Position numbers and translations under genes: made by a program. From Rickettsiales bacterium (lineage in GTDB: Bacteria; Pseudomonadota; Alphaproteobacteria; Rs-D84): DNA of 6,825 bases. The DNA lies in the NCBI GenBank assembly GCA_031259745.1, contig JAIRLB010000027.1, positions 1-6,825 on the forward strand, written 5' to 3'. The notes under the pieces were generated by a model that ran no database searches, was not told the origin of the DNA, and worked only from the letters and a program-made list of their open reading frames with translations. Every line of letters begins with the position of its first letter. Positions within the stretch are counted from its first letter, which is position 1. Shown piece after piece: positions 1-5,866 of the stretch.

Positions 1-138
1 GGTTGCCGCGGCGCGCGATGTTAATGCCGCTATGGCTGTTTGGCTTGATTTCTCACGGGTCACGGCCGTCCCGTCACGAACGGCAGCATCGGCGCCGCCG
101 ATGCAAAACAATGCGCAAAAAAGCAGAATTTTCTTCAT
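1..138 (-). CDS. 5' end of an exported protein, probably a third member of the polycysteine family (partial)
   Basis: An open frame on the minus strand starts at the ATG at 138-136 and runs off the left edge, giving 46 residues. It opens with a clear signal peptide: MKK, a hydrophobic core (ILLFCALFCIGG), and a likely cleavage site after ADA (about residue 18). The mature start is rich in Ala, Thr and Arg, with no cysteine yet. The signal peptide resembles that of the 829-residue protein at 3210: MKK, then FCIGGADA here against LCIGHTDA there. The DNA also agrees over TTTGCATCGG and CCGATGC. I infer a third paralogue of the two large cysteine-rich proteins. The diagnostic cysteine region lies outside the window, so membership is unproven. 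The only Shine-Dalgarno-like sequence, AGGA, touches the ATG, and the candidate promoter would leave a leader of only about 5 nt. Confidence 0.7.
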   Translation of the reverse strand, partial: MKKILLFCALFCIGGADAAVRDGTAVTREKSSQTAIAALTSRAAAT

Positions 139-149
139 TCCTGAGATTC

Positions 150-179
150 AGTCTAGCAAATTTGCCGAAATCGTGTAAA
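150..179 (-). promoter_or_regulatory. Candidate sigma70-type promoter for the left-edge exported-protein gene
   Basis: On the minus strand, TTTACA (179-174) is followed after 18 nt by TAGACT (155-150). These match the consensus boxes at 5 of 6 and 4 of 6 positions. Transcription would start near 143, only a few nucleotides before the ATG at 138, so the mRNA would be nearly leaderless. This is a weak call; the gene could instead be read through from infA. Confidence 0.3.
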
Positions 180-181
180 GG

Positions 182-219
182 AAAAAGACCAAATAAAGGA
201 ATAAGGAAAAGGGAATAAG
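182..219 (+). repeat. Purine-rich heptad repeat R1 (purines on + strand)
   Basis: This is an almost pure A/G tract with a 7-bp period. It opens with an AAAGACC-like unit, followed by degenerate AAGGAAW units. Its last 24 bases (196-219) are an exact inverted copy of R2 at 282-305, leaving 62 bp between the arms. It lies in the gap between infA and the left-edge gene. The leading AAAGACC-type unit is shared with R5 and R6, which supports a common family rather than chance composition. Confidence 0.85.
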
Positions 220-221
220 TT

Positions 222-242
222 GGGGCGCGGAAACCGCGCCCC
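222..242 (-). terminator. GC-rich perfect hairpin downstream of infA, possible terminator
   Basis: A perfect 9-bp stem (222-230 with 234-242, GGGGCGCGG) closes on a 3-nt loop. It lies 55 bp past the infA stop and between the R1 and R2 arms. On the infA transcript the hairpin is followed by a pyrimidine-rich stretch (AACTTATTCCC) rather than a clean U run, so intrinsic termination is plausible but not textbook. A second, weaker inverted pair, GTCTGT (246-251) with ACAGAC (275-280), sits in the same spacer. The hairpin could instead be part of the cargo of a miniature inverted-repeat element. Confidence 0.5.
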
Positions 243-281
243 TATGTCTGTTAACGACTTACTTGCCCCACGCCACAGACT

Positions 282-305
282 CTTATTCCCTTTTCCTTAT
301 TCCTT
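282..305 (-). repeat. Purine-rich heptad repeat R2 (purines on - strand), overlapping the infA 3' end
   Basis: A 24-base exact inverted copy of 196-219. Read on the minus strand it is the AAGGAAT/AAGGAAA heptad pattern. It overlaps the 3' end of infA: the codons AAG, GAA and the stop TAA (305-297) lie inside the repeat. Confidence 0.85.
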
Positions 306-539
306 AGCTGATGTCGGCCGGTTGCGGTCCACAAAAGTAATCCGCCCCTTGTCCAAATCATAAGGGGTCATTTCCACGCGAACCTTTTCGCCAACGTTGA
401 CCCAAATGCGCGCCTTGCGCATTTTTCCGCAAACGGTGGCCAAAATCTCGTGGCCGTTTTCCAATTTTACACGAAACATTGTGTTTGGCAGTTTATCCTC
501 TACGGTTCCGTTAAACACAATAACATCATCTTTTGCCAT
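297..539 (-). CDS. infA: Translation initiation factor IF-1
   Basis: IF-1 binds the A site of the 30S subunit during initiation and works with IF-2 and IF-3 in the cytoplasm. The 80-residue product carries the family's OB-fold signature throughout: an N-terminal MAKDDVI, then [18 protein letters not shown] (residues 17-34), GKMRK (38-42) and [15 protein letters not shown] (55-69). The [14 protein letters not shown] segment is of the alphaproteobacterial type. Usual length is about 72 residues; here about eight extra residues (RPTSAKE region) follow, the last two encoded by repeat R2. Start choice is supported by AAAGGG (551-546) six bases upstream and by a good promoter. The gene is divergent from the large polycysteine operon and codirectional with the left-edge gene. 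I did not see the alphaproteobacterial neighbours often found beside infA, such as maf. Confidence 0.97.
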   Translation of the reverse strand: MAKDDVIVFNGTVEDKLPNTMFRVKLENGHEILATVCGKMRKARIWVNVGEKVRVEMTPYDLDKGRITFVDRNRPTSAKE

Positions 540-545
540 AAAATA

Positions 546-594
546 CCCTTTGGGTTATGAAATTGATAATAAGCTGGCGGTATTAAAAAATCAA
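546..594 (-). promoter_or_regulatory. infA promoter and ribosome binding site
   Basis: On the minus strand, TTGATT (594-589) and TATTAT (571-566) are separated by exactly 17 nt. They match the sigma70 boxes at 4 of 6 and 5 of 6 positions. Transcription would begin around 558, giving a leader of about 20 nt. The Shine-Dalgarno AAAGGG (551-546) is followed by a 6-nt spacer and the infA ATG. Confidence 0.65.
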
Positions 595-609
595 GAGATT
601 TTTATCTGC

Positions 610-658
610 TTGCACGAAAGCCTATTATTATGATAAAATTACATAAAAATGTAGGTGG
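610..658 (+). promoter_or_regulatory. Candidate promoter and ribosome binding site for the 720-residue protein gene
   Basis: TTGCAC (610-615) and TAAAAT (634-639) lie 18 nt apart. The -35 box is poor (3 of 6) and the -10 box good (5 of 6). The Shine-Dalgarno AGGTGG (653-658) sits 6 nt before the ATG at 665 and is convincing. The promoter is back to back with that of infA within about 60 bp. Confidence 0.4.
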
Positions 659-664
659 GATTTT

Positions 665-2827
665 ATGAACTTGAGACTTTTTTTGGCAGTTCTTTGCCTG
701 ATGCCGGGCTTTGTATTCGCGGCCACAGAAAGAGGCGGCGACGCCAGGGTCGGCGTGATGCGCGTATCTCAGGCTGCAAATCGCGGCGTAATCGCATCCA
801 AGGGTATCGAATCAGATACTGAAACACGCGCCGCGCATGTGGCGGACACGGCAGAACCCAAGCCGGTCAAGGAACCAAAAACAGAAGCGGCGCCGCCGCC
901 GCCATTGTCAAATAATTCCGCAACAACCGCAGCCGTTGAGCCCGCGGCTGATTCCAACTGCCGCGACGCGTATCGCGATTGCATGAATGAGTTCTGCCTG
1001 CTGGACGAATCCGAAGGGGCGCGATGCGCTTGCTCTTCGAACATCAACCAATCAAAGTCATTAATCCAAGACATTCAAAAAATTCAGGCTGAGGCTGAAA
1101 AGCTGTATACCGAAGGCGTCGAGCGCGAACAGCTGGGGGCCCAAGCCAAATTGGTTTTTGGCGAAAGCGAACAGGCCAGAAAATCTTCGCGCGCATCAGG
1201 TCTAAGCTTTGCCGAATGGCTGAGTTCCGATACAAACGGCAACTCGTTGGATGCGGACGCAGATATCGGCGACAACCTGCATGACATGGCGTCGGAATAC
1301 TGCGCGGCCAAGTTGAAGACGTGCGCCGCATCCGCCGAGATGGAGAAAACCCTGTATTCCCGATCGATTGTCCAAGATTGCAAGAACTTCAACACATATC
1401 TGTCCGACCAAAAGCGCGAGGCGGAAAATAACAAGAAAATCGCAGAATCCGCCGTGCGCAAGGCGCGCCTTGAAATGCTGGACACAACCAACAAGTACAA
1501 TCGCGGCGAATGCCTGCTGGCGTACAGATCCTGCATCGCTGACAAGGGCGGATGCGGCGCGAACTTTGAAAACTGTCTGGACGCAGAGCTGCTGGGGCGC
1601 CGCGCGAACGCCTGCGAAAATGTACTGGATCAGTGCATGGCCGTCAAGAATTACGTATTGCAAGACTGGGAGGCAGAATCAAAAATGGTGCTGGCGGACG
1701 CCGCCAAGTATGCTGATAAAAACCGCCGCGCAACCTGCTTTGCCAAGATTCAGGCCTGTTTGGAAGACGGATGCTCGACGCAGAGCAATTCCGCATGCCT
1801 GACCAATGTCAACGTCGCAGCCGGCGTCTGCCCGATTATTGACGAATGCAACGAAATCGTTCCGGGAATCAAAGCTTCCGTAAATGACAAGCTAGCTTAC
1901 CTGCGCACCCAGTTCTGCCAGAACGACATCGATAAATGTTTGCAGGACAAATGCGGCAGGAATTATACCGCGCCGGAATGCCTGGGCAAAAAAACATCTG
2001 AAATAACCGCAATGTGCCCGCAGAAGATGTTCCCTTCATGCAATGGCGAAACTCAGTTCAAAATCATTGTCCAGGCCGCGCTGCTGCAAATGGATTACCA
2101 GATGCTGCAAGGCTGCGTGAATTATTTCAGCGAACAGCTGGGCGCGGTTTGCGGGACGGATATGTCTTGTCTGCCGAACGACGCGACCGCAGAAACATTG
2201 ATGACGATTCCGGACACCGAGGCCGGTCTGGCCGATCTGCGAGCCAAAGTTCGCGAAGATTCCAAGACGGCTGTGAATGAATTCTTTAAGAAATTTGAAA
2301 AAGATGCCACTGTCGCGGCTTGCAAAGACAGCAAAAAGCCGACAGGCCGCGCATCCTTGGGCGACACAGTGTTCAATACTGCGAAACTGATTGCCGAAAT
2401 CGGGGCTGAAAACCGCGCGTTGCGCCAGTTGGAAACCAAAATTGCGGAAATATCGAGAAAGCAGGATTTGGCCGCGGCTGAAAAGAACTGCCGCACCACC
2501 TATGAAGTGGAAAAACCCGACAAGTCCAGCAAGAATTACAGCTATATCAGAAGCGTGTCGTTTGAACCGAGCTTGCGCAACTGCCATGTATGCCGCATGC
2601 AGCAGGTCTGCGAGACAGGCGGTGAAAGCAAGGCGACCAGCGCTCTGAAAGCAGCGGGCGGCGGCCTGGCCGCCGGCGCGTCTGCCGGAACAATGATTAC
2701 GCCGGGGTGGGGCACGGCAATCGGCGGCGCGGTTGGCGCGATCGGCGCGGGAATACTGGGCGCGGCTAGCGGCGGCGAACAGGAATTCTGCCAGGAAATC
2801 GAATCCTGCGAAGACGTCAATATGTAA
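665..2827 (+). CDS. Exported polycysteine protein with C-terminal glycine-zipper segment (720 aa)
   Basis: Not a family I can name. Residues 1-20 form a signal peptide (core LFLAVLCLMPGFVF, cleavage near FAA). Residues 50-96 are Ala/Pro/Glu-rich and probably disordered, with a PPPP run encoded by CCG triplets. The rest is largely helical and charged, with 36 cysteines after the signal peptide. A motif C-x6-C followed by a hydrophobic residue and another C 4-6 residues on recurs (start Cys 99, 283, 358, 418). Likely coiled coils lie at about 129-180 and 240-275. Near the C-terminus come C-x2-C (640/643), a Gly/Ala-rich glycine-zipper stretch (about 660-704, including GWGTAIGGAVGAIGAGILG), and a final C-x5-C-E-D. 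The even cysteine count and export suggest a disulfide-rich periplasmic or surface protein. It is paralogous to the 829-residue protein, which lacks the zipper. First gene of a probable operon, good Shine-Dalgarno at 653-658. Confidence 0.9.
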   Translation: MNLRLFLAVLCLMPGFVFAATERGGDARVGVMRVSQAANRGVIASKGIESDTETRAAHVADTAEPKPVKEPKTEAAPPPPLSNNSATTAAVEPAADSNCRDAYRDCMNEFCLLDESEGARCACSSNINQSKSLIQDIQKIQAEAEKLYTEGVEREQLGAQAKLVFGESEQARKSSRASGLSFAEWLSSDTNGNSLDADADIGDNLHDMASEYCAAKLKTCAASAEMEKTLYSRSIVQDCKNFNTYLSDQKREAENNKKIAESAVRKARLEMLDTTNKYNRGECLLAYRSCIADKGGCGANFENCLDAELLGRRANACENVLDQCMAVKNYVLQDWEAESKMVLADAAKYADKNRRATCFAKIQACLEDGCSTQSNSACLTNVNVAAGVCPIIDECNEIVPGIKASVNDKLAYLRTQFCQNDIDKCLQDKCGRNYTAPECLGKKTSEITAMCPQKMFPSCNGETQFKIIVQAALLQMDYQMLQGCVNYFSEQLGAVCGTDMSCLPNDATAETLMTIPDTEAGLADLRAKVREDSKTAVNEFFKKFEKDATVAACKDSKKPTGRASLGDTVFNTAKLIAEIGAENRALRQLETKIAEISRKQDLAAAEKNCRTTYEVEKPDKSSKNYSYIRSVSFEPSLRNCHVCRMQQVCETGGESKATSALKAAGGGLAAGASAGTMITPGWGTAIGGAVGAIGAGILGAASGGEQEFCQEIESCEDVNM

Positions 2828-2850
2828 TAAGGAAAAAGGAATAAGGATAA
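2826..2850 (+). repeat. Purine-rich heptad repeat R3 (purines on + strand)
   Basis: Three heptads overlap the stop codon of the 720-residue gene. Bases 2826-2844 (aataaggaaaaaggaataa) are an exact 19-base inverted copy of 3229-3247 in R4. Together R3 and R4 bracket the four-helix-bundle gene. Confidence 0.85.
2843..2847 (+). promoter_or_regulatory. Ribosome binding site supplied by repeat R3
   Basis: AAGGA, the last heptad of R3, lies 7 nt before the ATG at 2855 and is an ideal Shine-Dalgarno for the four-helix-bundle gene. Two further AAGGA-like copies lie 7 and 14 nt upstream. The element thus carries its own translation signal. Pairing with R4 in the same mRNA would cover most of this region. 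Confidence 0.65.
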
Positions 2851-2854
2851 AGCT

Positions 2855-3205
2855 ATGAAGAGCTTTGTCGGGCAGAAAAGCGAAAAGTTTGCATTAAGGA
2901 TTATTAATTTATGCAGACATTTGCACAATAAGAAAAATGAGTTTGTATTGTCAAAACAGATTCTTCGATCTGGAACCAGCATTGGCGCGAATTTGGCAGA
3001 ATCGGACTTTTCTATAAGCAAAAAAGAATATTTGGCAAAGATTTACATTGCCATAAAGGAATGCTCTGAAACTTTATATTGGTTAAGGCTCTTAAGGGAT
3101 TCAGAACTCATAAGTCAAAAAGAATTTTGCAGCATTTATCCCGAATGCGAAGAGTTGGGAAAACTGCTATCAAAATCTATAAAGACAATAAAAAAGACGG
3201 TGTGA
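2855..3205 (+). CDS. Four-helix-bundle protein of the 23S rRNA intervening-sequence (IVS) family
   Basis: The 116-residue protein matches the small four-helix-bundle family found as ORFs in 23S rRNA intervening sequences (TIGR02436/PF05635, related in fold to Avd of diversity-generating retroelements). The family signature is the segment QILRSGTSIGANLAES (residues 35-50), then an acidic/aromatic stretch and KIYIAIKECSETLYWLRLL (residues 63-81). Length is normal and no signal peptide is present, so it should be cytoplasmic. Its biochemical role is not settled; nucleic-acid binding has been proposed for the fold. Its base composition differs from its neighbours: about 33% G+C over 2881-3120 against about 54% over 1201-1320 of the upstream gene (hand counts). 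It sits between two paralogous genes with no rRNA nearby. Inverted repeats R3 and R4 bracket it, so it was probably acquired as a small mobile cassette. It ends 4 nt before the next ATG. Confidence 0.9.
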   Translation: MKSFVGQKSEKFALRIINLCRHLHNKKNEFVLSKQILRSGTSIGANLAESDFSISKKEYLAKIYIAIKECSETLYWLRLLRDSELISQKEFCSIYPECEELGKLLSKSIKTIKKTV

Positions 3206-3209
3206 TAAA

Positions 3210-5699
3210 ATGAAAAAAACCTTATTCATTATTCCTTTTTCCTTATTCCTTTGCATCGGTCATACCGATGCGTTTGCGGCGGCGCGCGCAAAGACCCAGT
3301 CCGCGATTCAAAAAGGGACGAATGTCCGCGCCAAGACCGCGCCCAGCAGTCTTTATTCCCAAGAATGTTATGATTCTTATTACGGCTGCATGGATCAATT
3401 CTGCATTCCCGACAACACCGATGGCGGTTCATGTTCATGCAGCGACGATAATGCGAAATACGAACGGCAACTGCAAGACATCACGAAAATGCTGACCGAG
3501 GCAAATGATATCAAAACCATCGAGGTCGAAAGAATAGAAGCCGGCGCGCAAGCGGATATTATTTTCAAAGGAGAACGAAAATATGACGAAAAAGGCAATG
3601 TCATATCGTCGACCGGAACGAGCGCCGAACAAGCCAAAGAACAAAGAAAGAAAGATTTGATGGCAATGTTTGAAACCGGCGCCGAAAATGAAGACATATG
3701 GGAATCCGATATAGAAAACCTGTCGTCCAAGACCGGCAGCGCGCTGTATAATTCCGCTCATCAGCTTTGCACGGACCAAATGCCGGATAGCTGTTCGAAA
3801 GACATGACGATATTGACCCAGATTTACTCTACCCAGATAAAATCGGATTGCAAGGCTTTTGAAAATATTTTGGCGACCAAGCAAGCATCGGCAGAGAAAG
3901 AATTGGCATCCGCGCAGTCGGACGTCCGCAGCGCATTGAAGAAAAGCTTTGACGAGGCAAACAAATTCGACCGCGGAACCTGCATGGTGGAATTCAAGAA
4001 ATGCATGCAGACCGATGACGCATGCGGCAAAGACTGGACAAGCTGCGTGTCTACGATCGCATCAGAAAACATGCAGAATAATAAAACGGCCAGCACAGCC
4101 GGCACAACTGTCAAAACTGTCGTGAAATATGACATTACGGATTCCACGATGGAAATTTTGGATTCCAAACGCAATATTTGCGAAAAGGTTCTGAACCAAT
4201 GCGTTGCCGTCCGCGACATGGTTTGGCCGGACTTTCTGCGCGAGGCCGCGCCCACCATCAAAGTCGCCGAACTGGCCGCGGAATCGAAAATGCGCCAGTC
4301 ATGCCTGACCGATATTTCCGCATGCATACAAAAGGCCTGCAAAGACGATATCGTCGGCAAGGGGGTCGATACGATGGACGCCTGTCTGTCCAGACCGGAA
4401 ATGGTACGCTCTTTCTGCAAGATTCAGATTGATACCTGCGAACGCATGGAGCCTTTGATCTGGGGATACGTGACGGACAAGCTGGCCGCGATGCGCGTTG
4501 ACGCCTGCACCGCCGAGGTCAAGGAATGCTTTACATCCGAAGACAGATGCGGCGAAGATTTCAGCAACTGCATCGGCATGGATTACAATTACATTCACGA
4601 TATTTGCCCATTGGATAAGCTGGTCGTCTGCAAGGCTAATAACCCGAAATTCTCGATGGACGATCTGGATTCCATGCTGATGGGGCTGTATTTGAACATT
4701 GACAATTCCGCGTTAGAGACATGCCAGGCCAAGGTCGATCAAAAGATGGCGGAAATCTGCGGCAGCACTACTGACTGCAACAAATTCGCATCTGACGACA
4801 CAATCGGAACCGGGTCTTTGCGCGCTCAAAAAGACAACAACATATACCGCGTGACCGGAATGATTTCATTCGGCAGCATTCTGATGGGCGATTCCACCGG
4901 CAGAATGGTTGACAAAGGCGAAGAGCAGATAGAAAAGCTTGGCCCCGGTGAAATTGGCGTGCAAGAATATTTATCGCATGTTCGGGAAAAGAATTCATCT
5001 GTCGCGAATGCCGCGGGCATAATGTCTTCGATAGAAGAAGAATTGAACAATATCGCCGGAACAATCAATCGAACAATAGAAATGATCGAACAAGACCCAG
5101 AAATTCAATTCTGCATAAAAGGCCGCGATTTATCGCAAATAACAGGAAAGAAAGAAAAAACAACCGCGCGGTTTCCCAACCTGCTGACCCAGGTTAAAAT
5201 GCAGATAGCAATCGCGGCGTTGCGCCAGGCAAACGACAACTATAATGCGAAACTAAACAAAGAAATCGCAGAAGCCACAAAAAACGCCTCGGCTGATCTG
5301 GCGCAATATATGTGTCAAAAGGTTGCGGAATCCGGGGCTGCGAGCGTAGCGCCGACAGCCGCGACAAATACGCCGCTGACGCCGCCTTATTCGATTTCGT
5401 ACGAAGTGGGCGCCGGTTTGACATCCGAAGATTTGATGAAGGGCGGACACAGTTCGACCAGCGTCGGATCTATGGAATTCAAGGGCGGATGGAGTACCAA
5501 AGTTACAAATGACGGCACCGGAATCAGCAGGGAAGTCAGCGCGATATTCACCCGCGATACCAGAAATTGTCATATATGCACGGTTACATCCACAAAAAGC
5601 TGCCAGACAAAAGGCTCTTCCAGCTGGTTCCACAATAACAAGAGAATGGAATGCACTATGTCCGAACCTGTTGAAAAATGCGAAGACATACCGATGTAA
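3210..5699 (+). CDS. Exported polycysteine protein, paralogue of the 720-residue protein (829 aa)
   Basis: Family unnamed. The signal peptide (residues 1-24) is MKK, a hydrophobic core LFIIPFSLFLCIG and cleavage near AFA-AA; codons 4-14 of it lie in repeat R4. The mature protein has 36 cysteines in the same order as the 720-residue paralogue. Many spacings are identical, for example C-x6-C-x4-C-x9-C-x-C at residues 53-77. The C-x6-C motif recurs (258, 324, 365, 433). About residues 530-630 and 640-700 include predicted helical, coiled-coil-like stretches. The ending matches the paralogue: RNCHIC (786-790) and a final CED before the C-terminus. The glycine zipper of the paralogue is absent; Ser/Trp/His-containing residues (KGSSSWFHNNKRM) lie there instead. 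The protein has longer linkers (about 280-320 and 475-505). No good Shine-Dalgarno precedes the ATG; the 4-nt gap after the upstream stop suggests translational coupling. Role unknown; probably disulfide-stabilised outside the cytoplasm. Confidence 0.9.
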   Translation: MKKTLFIIPFSLFLCIGHTDAFAAARAKTQSAIQKGTNVRAKTAPSSLYSQECYDSYYGCMDQFCIPDNTDGGSCSCSDDNAKYERQLQDITKMLTEANDIKTIEVERIEAGAQADIIFKGERKYDEKGNVISSTGTSAEQAKEQRKKDLMAMFETGAENEDIWESDIENLSSKTGSALYNSAHQLCTDQMPDSCSKDMTILTQIYSTQIKSDCKAFENILATKQASAEKELASAQSDVRSALKKSFDEANKFDRGTCMVEFKKCMQTDDACGKDWTSCVSTIASENMQNNKTASTAGTTVKTVVKYDITDSTMEILDSKRNICEKVLNQCVAVRDMVWPDFLREAAPTIKVAELAAESKMRQSCLTDISACIQKACKDDIVGKGVDTMDACLSRPEMVRSFCKIQIDTCERMEPLIWGYVTDKLAAMRVDACTAEVKECFTSEDRCGEDFSNCIGMDYNYIHDICPLDKLVVCKANNPKFSMDDLDSMLMGLYLNIDNSALETCQAKVDQKMAEICGSTTDCNKFASDDTIGTGSLRAQKDNNIYRVTGMISFGSILMGDSTGRMVDKGEEQIEKLGPGEIGVQEYLSHVREKNSSVANAAGIMSSIEEELNNIAGTINRTIEMIEQDPEIQFCIKGRDLSQITGKKEKTTARFPNLLTQVKMQIAIAALRQANDNYNAKLNKEIAEATKNASADLAQYMCQKVAESGAASVAPTAATNTPLTPPYSISYEVGAGLTSEDLMKGGHSSTSVGSMEFKGGWSTKVTNDGTGISREVSAIFTRDTRNCHICTVTSTKSCQTKGSSSWFHNNKRMECTMSEPVEKCEDIPM
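3220..3253 (-). repeat. Purine-rich heptad repeat R4 (purines on - strand), inside a signal-peptide coding sequence
   Basis: On the minus strand this reads AAAGGAA, TAAGGAA, AAAGGAA, TAATGAA, then TAAGG: over four heptads in register. Bases 3229-3247 are the exact inverted copy of 2826-2844. Unlike the other copies it lies wholly within a coding region, codons 4-15 of the 829-residue protein, and supplies its Leu/Phe/Ile/Pro/Ser signal core. Confidence 0.9.
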
Positions 5700-5727
5700 A
5701 ATAAAGACCAAAGAAAGGAATAAGAAA
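5700..5727 (+). repeat. Purine-rich heptad repeat R5 (purines on + strand)
   Basis: The repeat starts directly after the TAA of the 829-residue gene. It holds AAAGACC followed by AAAGAAA and GGAATAA units. Its first 11 bases (5703-5713) are inverted at 5849-5859 in R6. It carries AAAGGA (5714-5719), a possible Shine-Dalgarno for the small ORF at 5728. Confidence 0.75.
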
Positions 5728-5802
5728 GTGAACAGCGAACAATTTTATGGTCTGGGCGCGGTTTCCATAACTGCAACCTATCACATCCTATATATTATCT
5801 GA
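5728..5802 (+). CDS. Possible 24-codon ORF between repeats R5 and R6
   Basis: A GTG start at 5728 with AAAGGA 8 nt upstream opens a 24-residue frame ending in TGA (5800-5802). The peptide begins VNSEQFYGLGAVSI and ends hydrophobic (HILYII). It is not recognised. It could be a small peptide, the degraded 5' remnant of a longer gene deleted down to its first codons, or non-coding cargo of a miniature element. The only support is the well-placed Shine-Dalgarno, which the repeat would produce anyway. Confidence 0.3.
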   Translation: MNSEQFYGLGAVSITATYHILYII

Positions 5803-5810
5803 TTTTGCTC

Positions 5811-5866
5811 TTTTTCCTTATTACTTATTCCTTTTTCCTTTATTTGGTCTTTGGTCTTTTTTCCTT
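5811..5866 (-). repeat. Purine-rich heptad repeat R6 (purines on - strand), longest copy
   Basis: This copy is 56 bp. On the minus strand it has two AAAGACC units, then AAGGAAW-type units. Bases 5815-5837 are a perfect 23-base inverted copy of 6708-6730 in R7, so R6 and R7 bracket the TNFR-like gene. Bases 5849-5859 invert part of R5. Its right end touches the promoter at 5865. Confidence 0.88.

Noticed and set aside
3..218. Plus-strand frame of 71 codons at the left edge.
   Set aside because: It is very Arg-rich, overlaps the signal-peptide gene on the other strand and ends inside repeat R1.
1084..1545. Long open frames opposite the 720- and 829-residue genes (for example 1084-1545, 2036-2587, 3824-4420 on the minus strand).
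   Set aside because: They lie wholly within convincing genes and encode Arg/Ser/Phe-rich sequence with no domain signature or good ribosome binding site, so they are antisense shadows.
2855..3205. Possible diversity-generating retroelement, because the four-helix-bundle fold resembles Avd.
   Set aside because: No reverse transcriptase, template repeat or variable repeat was seen, and the sequence fits the IVS-type family better.
2826..3250. Target-site duplications next to the inverted repeats.
   Set aside because: No convincing short direct repeat was found outside the R1/R2, R3/R4 or R5/R6 pairs, so mobility rests on the inverted repeats and context only.
665..5699. Recent tandem duplication of the polycysteine gene.
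   Set aside because: The two genes share cysteine spacing but no long similar DNA stretch was seen, so the duplication is old.
5754..5766. Thirteen-base match (gggcgcggtttcc) with the GC hairpin at 222-242, suggesting related cargo in R1/R2 and R5/R6.
   Set aside because: One chance 13-mer match between positions or strands is expected in a window of this size, and the flanking bases do not agree.
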